In this document: piece after piece, positions 7,425 to 11,492 of the stretch
How the letters are laid out: each line of letters opens with the position of its first letter
Numbering within the stretch: the first letter of the stretch is position 1
DNA from: an uncultured Muribaculaceae bacterium
GTDB lineage: Bacteria; Bacteroidota; Bacteroidia; Bacteroidales; Muribaculaceae
Length of the DNA stretch: 11,492 nt
Assembly (NCBI GenBank): GCA_910579605.1
Contig: CAJTUG010000008.1
Coordinates: 1 to 11,492 of the forward strand
Direction of reading: 5' to 3'
The notes under the pieces: generated by a model
The model's input: the letters and a program-made list of their open reading frames with translations, nothing else
Database searches by the model: none
What the model was told of the DNA's origin: nothing
Made by a program: the position numbers and the translations under genes

Positions 7425-9818
7425 ATGGAAAACTACGAAATATTTGTGAGCCATTCAAGCAAAGACCGTCAAATGGTAGATACTATTGTGGCTGCGATAG
7501 AAGATGGCGGATATAAATGCTGGGTATCTCCGCGAGATATACAGGCCGGTATCCCTTATGCCCGTGCAATAATGCAGGGGCTTGACGCATGTTCTATTTT
7601 CGTGGTTTTGATCACAGAGAATTCCATAAAGTCGGAAGATGTTCTTAATGAGATAGACAATGCCCACAACCAACACAAGCATATAATTCCTATCCGCCTC
7701 AAAGAACGCGAAATCACTCTTCCGCGGGAGATGAACTACTATCTGAGCCGCGCCCAACACGTGTTTATCGGCCGTGAAGATTTACCCGATATCATAGACA
7801 AGCTATATCTCGAAAAAAGGACTTCGGTAGCTGTGCCTGTTCAAGAATCTAAGCCACCAAAACCGAAAACCGGTTCTGTTATAGAACAAATAAGAGAATT
7901 AATTGATAACAAAGAATATAGCAAGGCATTTCCTCTTGCTCTTGATTTAGCCAGACAAGGTAATTCCGAAACCCAGTTGTTATTGGGTGAGATGTACTAC
8001 TACGGCGATGACGAAAATTTCGAGCAAGCCTTTTCATGGTTTATGAAAGGCGCTGAGGGCGGAAATAGCGAGTGCATGTGCTATATCGGTTGCATGTATA
8101 GCTCTGGCCAAGGAGTAGAAAAAGACAACAATAAGGCTATTTCGTGGTTTAAAAAAGGAGCAGAAGCCGGAAATGCCGAAAGTATGTATCATTTGGGCGA
8201 GATATATTTCTGCGATAATGATTATGAAACGGCATTTTCGTGGTATGAAAAAGGGGCACAAGCCGGATATGTTGATTGTATGTACGAGCTTGGCTATATG
8301 TACTATTATGGAATTTGGGTACAGCAAAATTTAGAAGAAGCATTTTCCTGGTTGTTAAAAGGGGCGCAGGCCGGTAGTGCCAGCAGTATGGTTTTACTTG
8401 GCAGGATGTATGCCAATGGCGAAGGTGTTCCATCAGATAGGGGAGAGGGCATAAAATGGCTCGAAGCAGGAGCTGAAGCCGGTAACGACGATTGTATGTG
8501 CGAACTTGGCATAGTGTATATCCAATCCATGAATTATAAAAAAGCCATGGAATGGTTTAAAAAAGGTGCCGGTTTGGGTAACTCGTACTGTATGTATCAG
8601 ATTGGCGACATATTTTATTATGCCAACGGGATACCTAAAAACACTTCGGCAGCATTTTCGTGGTATAAGAAAGGCGCCGACAATGGAAATGTTGAGTGCA
8701 AGCGCCAACTCGCTGAAATGTATTATCTCGGCGACGGAGTTGAAAAAGATTGGCAGAAAGCAATAAGACTGTACACCGAAAGTGCAGAAGGTGGCGATGT
8801 GGAAGCCATGAGGTCTCTTGCCGATATTTACGATCATGGCTACGGTGTCAAGAACGATTACTCCAAAGCCAAATATTGGTATGAAGCTGGAGCTAAAGCC
8901 GGAAATAGATGGTGCATAAAGAATATTGCACGAATATACTATAAAGATCGTGATTTTAGGCAAGCTCTTGATTGGTATAAAAAGGGAGCGGAAGCTGGAG
9001 ATGCCCCCTGTATGCATGTACTTGGAATTATGTACTATAGAGGGCAGGGCGTAGGACGCGACGACAGAGAAGCGTATTCATGGTTCAGGAAAAGTATAGA
9101 AAAAGGGCATGAAGACAGCTACTATTATGCCGGGCTTATATGCTTTTTCGGTACAGGAGATTTGCAAAATTACTCCGAAGCTCTTTCATGGTTCAAAAAA
9201 GGTGCGGAAACCGGAGATACCATGTGTATGAATATGCTCGGGCGTATGTATGCCAATGGCGAAGGCGTGGAAAAAAATGAAGAGCAAAGCTTCATTTGGT
9301 ATAAAAAAAGCGCTGAAGGCGGTCAAGTCTTGTCCATAAAAATTTTAGGCGATTTGTATTTCAATGGTACAGGAGTACCTAAAAATTATAAAGAAGCTTT
9401 CTATTGGTATAAAAATGGCGCAGAGAATCCCGACTATTTCGTAGGCAGGAGTGACTGTATGGATGCGCTCGGCCTTATGTATGAAGATGGGTTCGGGGTA
9501 GAGAAATCTGCAGAAAAAGCAGTGGAATGGTATAAGAAAAGCGGGACAACAAGAGGTATGTGGAGGCTCGGAAATATGTATTTTTACGGGAAAAATTATC
9601 CAGAAGCTTTTTCATGGTATAAAAAAGGTGCTGAAGCCGGAAATTTAAATTGTATGTATGAGACAGGACGCATGTATTATTACGGTTTTGGTGTAAAGAA
9701 AAATATCAAGGAGGCTTATAAATGGCTCAAGGCGGCAGCCGATAAAAAATATGAATCCGCAATCTACTTTATAGAGGCCGAATGGAAATTGAAAGCCATG
9801 CGTTTTATAAGTAAATAG
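7425..9818 (+). CDS. TIR domain-Sel1 repeat protein, candidate NADase effector
   Basis: This 797-residue protein has no signal peptide or membrane segment and should be cytosolic. Residues about 4-130 are a TIR domain: YEIFVSHSSKD (4-14), CWVSPRDIQAGIPY (32-45, the BB-loop region), SIFVVLITENSIKSEDVLNEIDNA (57-80), HIIPIRL (86-92) and a YYLSRAQHVF end. Glu76 (codon 7650-7652), in VLNEI, occupies the place of the catalytic glutamate of bacterial TIR NAD-cleaving enzymes, so activity is plausible. A proline/lysine-rich linker (about 137-150) leads to about 17-18 Sel1-like repeats (about 166-776), mostly 36 residues with several of 32. They carry the recurring LGxMYxxGxGVxKDxxKAFSWYKKGAEAGN pattern expected of an alpha-solenoid for protein or ligand binding. 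It sits 32 bases after mrp and 11 bases before aroQ, with no recognisable partner gene. Domain calls are secure; a role in anti-phage defence or NAD signalling is inference. Confidence 0.93.
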   Translation: MENYEIFVSHSSKDRQMVDTIVAAIEDGGYKCWVSPRDIQAGIPYARAIMQGLDACSIFVVLITENSIKSEDVLNEIDNAHNQHKHIIPIRLKEREITLPREMNYYLSRAQHVFIGREDLPDIIDKLYLEKRTSVAVPVQESKPPKPKTGSVIEQIRELIDNKEYSKAFPLALDLARQGNSETQLLLGEMYYYGDDENFEQAFSWFMKGAEGGNSECMCYIGCMYSSGQGVEKDNNKAISWFKKGAEAGNAESMYHLGEIYFCDNDYETAFSWYEKGAQAGYVDCMYELGYMYYYGIWVQQNLEEAFSWLLKGAQAGSASSMVLLGRMYANGEGVPSDRGEGIKWLEAGAEAGNDDCMCELGIVYIQSMNYKKAMEWFKKGAGLGNSYCMYQIGDIFYYANGIPKNTSAAFSWYKKGADNGNVECKRQLAEMYYLGDGVEKDWQKAIRLYTESAEGGDVEAMRSLADIYDHGYGVKNDYSKAKYWYEAGAKAGNRWCIKNIARIYYKDRDFRQALDWYKKGAEAGDAPCMHVLGIMYYRGQGVGRDDREAYSWFRKSIEKGHEDSYYYAGLICFFGTGDLQNYSEALSWFKKGAETGDTMCMNMLGRMYANGEGVEKNEEQSFIWYKKSAEGGQVLSIKILGDLYFNGTGVPKNYKEAFYWYKNGAENPDYFVGRSDCMDALGLMYEDGFGVEKSAEKAVEWYKKSGTTRGMWRLGNMYFYGKNYPEAFSWYKKGAEAGNLNCMYETGRMYYYGFGVKKNIKEAYKWLKAAADKKYESAIYFIEAEWKLKAMRFISK
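8406..8425 (+). repeat. 20-base exact repeat, copy 1
   Basis: Bases 8406-8425 are identical to 9246-9265, exactly 840 bases (280 codons) downstream and in the same frame. Both encode the stretch MYANGEG within LGRMYANGEGV. Sequence diverges on either side, so this is either a remnant of internal duplication or gene conversion, or chance conservation of codons in a constrained motif. Confidence 0.75.
9246..9265 (+). repeat. 20-base exact repeat, copy 2
   Basis: This is the second copy of the 20-base stretch at 8406-8425, lying in the twelfth or thirteenth Sel1 unit. The residues around it (TMCMNMLG before, VEKNEEQS after) differ from those around copy 1 (SSMVLLG, VPSDRGEG), so identity is limited to the LGRMYANGEGV core. 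Confidence 0.75.
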
Positions 9819-9829
9819 GGAGCAAGAAG

Positions 9830-10261
9830 ATGAAAAAAATAATAATAATCAACGGACCAAATTTGAATCTGCTCGGCAAACGCGAGCCTGAAATCTACGG
9901 CAAAGAAACTCTGCAGGATATAATGGCTGAGCTCGGCGAGTGTTTTCCTTCTTTGGATATTTTTCATTTCCAAAGCAACAGCGAGGGCGCGATTATAGAT
10001 TTACTCCATGAATACGGCTTTGCGGCCAATACCGGCATTGTGCTCAATGCCGGCGCATATACGCACACTTCTTTGGCCATAGCCGATGCCATATCGGCTA
10101 TAGAAACCCCTGTGGTGGAGGTGCATCTTTCCAACATCTTCGCACGCGAGGAAATACGCCATAAATCGCTTATCGCTCCTGTATGTGCAGGGTCTGTTTC
10201 GGGGTTCGGAAAAATGAGTTATTATCTGGCAATTAAAGCTTTTGAACAATGGCACAAATGA
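9830..10261 (+). CDS. aroQ: Type II 3-dehydroquinate dehydratase
   Basis: AroQ converts 3-dehydroquinate to 3-dehydroshikimate, the third step of the shikimate pathway to aromatic amino acids and chorismate. It acts in the cytoplasm, usually as a dodecamer. The 143-residue length is typical for type II enzymes. Visible signatures: INGPNLNLLGKREPEIYG (7-24) with Arg17 and the catalytic Tyr23; FQSNSEGAIID (47-57); LNAGAYTHTSLAIADA (72-87) with Asn73; VVEVHLSNIFAREEIRHKS (95-113) with catalytic His99 and Arg110; and the C-terminal CAGSVSGFG. All key residues are present. The start ATG at 9830 follows the TIR-Sel1 stop by 11 bases and is preceded by GGGAG, an uncommonly Shine-Dalgarno-like sequence for this phylum. 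The stop overlaps the downstream glycosyltransferase start (ATGA), suggesting coupled translation. Confidence 0.97.
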   Translation: MKKIIIINGPNLNLLGKREPEIYGKETLQDIMAELGECFPSLDIFHFQSNSEGAIIDLLHEYGFAANTGIVLNAGAYTHTSLAIADAISAIETPVVEVHLSNIFAREEIRHKSLIAPVCAGSVSGFGKMSYYLAIKAFEQWHK

Positions 10262-11406
10262 AACTAAAAATAGGTTTGGATGCCAAGAGGGCAGTTTGTA
10301 ACAACACCGGTCTGGGCAACTATAGCCGCTATGCCATCAATGTGTTGTCGGCGGCATATACAGATTGTTCGTTCAATCTGTATTCACCTGTAAAGAAAGA
10401 GAACGATAGGCTGGAACCGCTTCTTTTGCGTGAAAATGTGGAGCTTGTCGTTCCTAAACTGTCGTTGAACAATGGCTTGACACGTGCTTTTTGGAGAACG
10501 ATAGATTTGCCTTTAGATTTGCGGTCCGACAATATAGACATATACCACGGCTTGAGCAACGAATTGCCATTGACAATAAAAAATGTCTGTCCGTCGGTCG
10601 TTACTATCCACGACCTCATATGGCGCCGTTGCCGTGAGGATTATGCTGCCATAGACCGCAGGTTGTATGATTTCAAATATAGCCGCTCGGCAAAAATAGC
10701 CACGCGTGTAATTGCTATCAGCGAGTGTACGAAGCGCGATTTGATTAATGATTTGGGCATAGATCCTGAAAAAATCGATATAGTTTATCAAGGCATAGAT
10801 CCTATTTTTGCCAATAAGCCCACTTCGGCGCAGATTATGGAGACGAGAAAGAGATATGGTTTGCCGCAGAAATATATTATTACTGTAGGCACTATCCAAC
10901 CGCGTAAAAACCAGTTGCTCGCCGTTGAAGCTTTGCCTGCGATACCAGAAGATATATCCTTGCTTATAGTTGGGAGTCTGGCAGGTGCCTATGGAAGAAA
11001 ACTTGTAGATCGTGTATGTGCGCTCCGCCTCGGTGATAGGGTCCAAATGTTATATAAAGTTCCTTTTACAGATTTGCCGGCCTTGTATGCCGGAGCTGTG
11101 GCATCGTCGTATACCTCGCGCTACGAAGGCTTCGGGCTGCCTGTTGTAGAGTCTTTAGCCATGGGAACACCTGTTGTGGCTTGCACCGGTTCGTGTCTTG
11201 AAGAAGCCGGTGGTGATGGTGCCGTATATATTCATCCCGACGATGTCGATGCATTCGCTCGGGAGGCTACACGTATTGCTACCGATACTGTTTTCCACGA
11301 TAAGTTAGCCAGATATGGCAAACAACATATACGTAGGTTCTCGCCCGAATCTTTTGCCCGGCAGACAATGGACTGCTATTATAAAGCTATAGTTTCCAAC
11401 GGATAA
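10258..11406 (+). CDS. GT4-family glycosyltransferase (group 1)
   Basis: This 382-residue protein is a GT-B fold, GT4-type retaining glycosyltransferase, probably moving a sugar from a nucleotide-sugar donor to a cell-surface polysaccharide or glycolipid at the inner face of the membrane. The N-terminal domain has KIGLDAKRAVCNNTGLGNYSR (4-24) with the glycine-rich acceptor loop, DIYHGLSNELPL and VVTIHDLIW (115-123). The C-terminal domain has YIITVGTIQPRKNQ (206-219) and the donor-binding EX7E motif in YEGFGLPVVESLAMGTPVV (E290 and E298). No membrane segment is obvious. I prefer ATG 10258, which gives MKLKIGLDAKRA and a 4-base ATGA overlap with aroQ, over the in-frame ATG 10249 (adding MAQ). 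It is the last gene before a strong terminator. No other polysaccharide genes are next to it, so donor and acceptor are unknown; mannosyl- or other hexosyltransferase activity would be a guess. Confidence 0.9.
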   Translation: MKLKIGLDAKRAVCNNTGLGNYSRYAINVLSAAYTDCSFNLYSPVKKENDRLEPLLLRENVELVVPKLSLNNGLTRAFWRTIDLPLDLRSDNIDIYHGLSNELPLTIKNVCPSVVTIHDLIWRRCREDYAAIDRRLYDFKYSRSAKIATRVIAISECTKRDLINDLGIDPEKIDIVYQGIDPIFANKPTSAQIMETRKRYGLPQKYIITVGTIQPRKNQLLAVEALPAIPEDISLLIVGSLAGAYGRKLVDRVCALRLGDRVQMLYKVPFTDLPALYAGAVASSYTSRYEGFGLPVVESLAMGTPVVACTGSCLEEAGGDGAVYIHPDDVDAFAREATRIATDTVFHDKLARYGKQHIRRFSPESFARQTMDCYYKAIVSNG

Positions 11407-11428
11407 TTTGGTGTAAATATAAAAAATT

Positions 11429-11455
11429 AGAGGTCACTGAAAAGTGACCTCTTTT
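11429..11455. terminator. Perfect 10-bp hairpin, bidirectional terminator
   Basis: AGAGGTCACT (11429-11438), a GAAA tetraloop and AGTGACCTCT (11443-11452) form a perfect hairpin followed by TTT on the plus strand. On the minus strand it is followed by a T-rich stretch (complement of the A-run at 11419-11426). It lies 22 bases after the glycosyltransferase stop and immediately before a convergent tRNA gene, so it can end the lepA-to-glycosyltransferase transcript and the tRNA transcript. Confidence 0.9.
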
Positions 11456-11456
11456 G

Positions 11457-11492
11457 CGCTTCAAGATGGACTCGAACCAACGACCCTCTGAT
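11457..11492 (-). tRNA. 3' portion of a tRNA gene, identity uncertain (possibly Asn)
   Basis: Read on the minus strand, the window end gives ATCAG (likely anticodon-stem 3' arm), a short variable loop AGGGTC, and a T arm GTTGG-TTCGAGT-CCATC with the standard TTCGANT loop. The acceptor 3' strand TTGAAGC and discriminator G at 11457 follow. The 3' CCA is not encoded, as is usual in Bacteroidota. One T-stem pair is a T-T mismatch. The anticodon, D arm and 5' acceptor strand lie beyond the window, so the amino acid cannot be read. The stem and variable loop resemble tRNA-Asn(GUU) genes of the phylum, but this is a weak guess. Confidence 0.8.

Larger units (their letters stand above)
7920..9752 (+). 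repeat. Sel1-like repeat array within the TIR protein
   Basis: About 17-18 tandem units encode residues 166-776. The conserved end of each unit (WYKKGAEAGN-like) recurs at residues near 208, 245, 277, 313, 349, 381, 417, 453, 489, 521, 557, 593, 629, 665, 702, 735 and 771. Most spacings are 36 residues, and the 32-residue units lack the GxGVxKD turn. The units after 665 and 702 are irregular (41 and 29 residues), with an insert YFVGRSD near 671-677. Ten units carry Cys at the same position, usually as Cys-Met (217, 285, 357, 389, 425, 497, 529, 601, 678, 743). Confidence 0.9.

Noticed and set aside
8433..9017. Long minus-strand open frame opposite the TIR-Sel1 gene
   Set aside because: It is the antisense shadow of a repetitive coding sequence with biased codons; its translation shows no recognisable domain, and the plus-strand gene is certain.
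7920..9752. Sel1 array as a CRISPR or intergenic tandem repeat
   Set aside because: The repeats are protein-level, in frame, and diverged in DNA, with no identical direct repeats of CRISPR length separated by unique spacers.
1..11492. Insertion sequence, integrase, phage or attachment-site signs around the TIR gene or the terminal tRNA
   Set aside because: No transposase, integrase, terminal inverted repeats or duplicated tRNA 3' end were found in the window. The tRNA end is not repeated elsewhere as far as I can see by eye.

Overview
This window looks like chromosomal DNA from a member of the Bacteroidota, most probably the order Bacteroidales. The evidence is: RecA, LepA, Mrp and an RpoE-like ECF sigma factor of the Bacteroidales type; promoter candidates matching the Bacteroides pattern (TTTG, about 19 bases, TAnnTTTG) rather than E. 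coli -35/-10 boxes; mostly absent Shine-Dalgarno sequences; a BspA-like leucine-rich-repeat protein with a C-terminal type IX-secretion-like domain; and no encoded CCA on the tRNA. The genus cannot be fixed from the sequence alone.

Layout. (1) 1-1116: recA on the plus strand, lacking only its first codons, ending in a long perfect hairpin terminator (1129-1183). (2) 1318-1821: a solo ECF sigma factor on the minus strand, convergent with recA. (3) 1822-2199: an AT-rich divergent intergenic region with one promoter candidate facing each way and a cluster of TGTTACA/TGTAACA half-sites between them. (4) 2200-11406: seven tightly packed plus-strand genes: lepA (EF4), a secreted BspA-like LRR protein, trmB (tRNA m7G46 methyltransferase), mrp (Fe-S/P-loop ATPase), a TIR-Sel1 repeat protein, aroQ (type II dehydroquinase) and a GT4 glycosyltransferase. 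Gaps are 21, -1, 19, 32, 11 and -4 bases, with no terminator visible between genes, so one long transcript from about 2187 to the hairpin at 11429-11455 is plausible. (5) 11457-11492: the 3' end of a tRNA gene on the minus strand, convergent with the operon and cut by the window end.

Most genes are housekeeping: recombinational repair, translation elongation quality, tRNA modification, Fe-S cluster handling and the shikimate pathway. Two do not fit that theme. One is the exported BspA-like protein between lepA and trmB. The other, and the most interesting item here, is the 797-residue cytosolic protein with an N-terminal TIR domain (retaining a plausible NADase glutamate, E76) followed by about 17-18 Sel1-like repeats. 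Its architecture resembles bacterial TIR effectors joined to a repeat sensor or scaffold, but it sits among housekeeping genes with no recognisable defence partner. No CRISPR array, insertion sequence, integrase or phage gene is visible.
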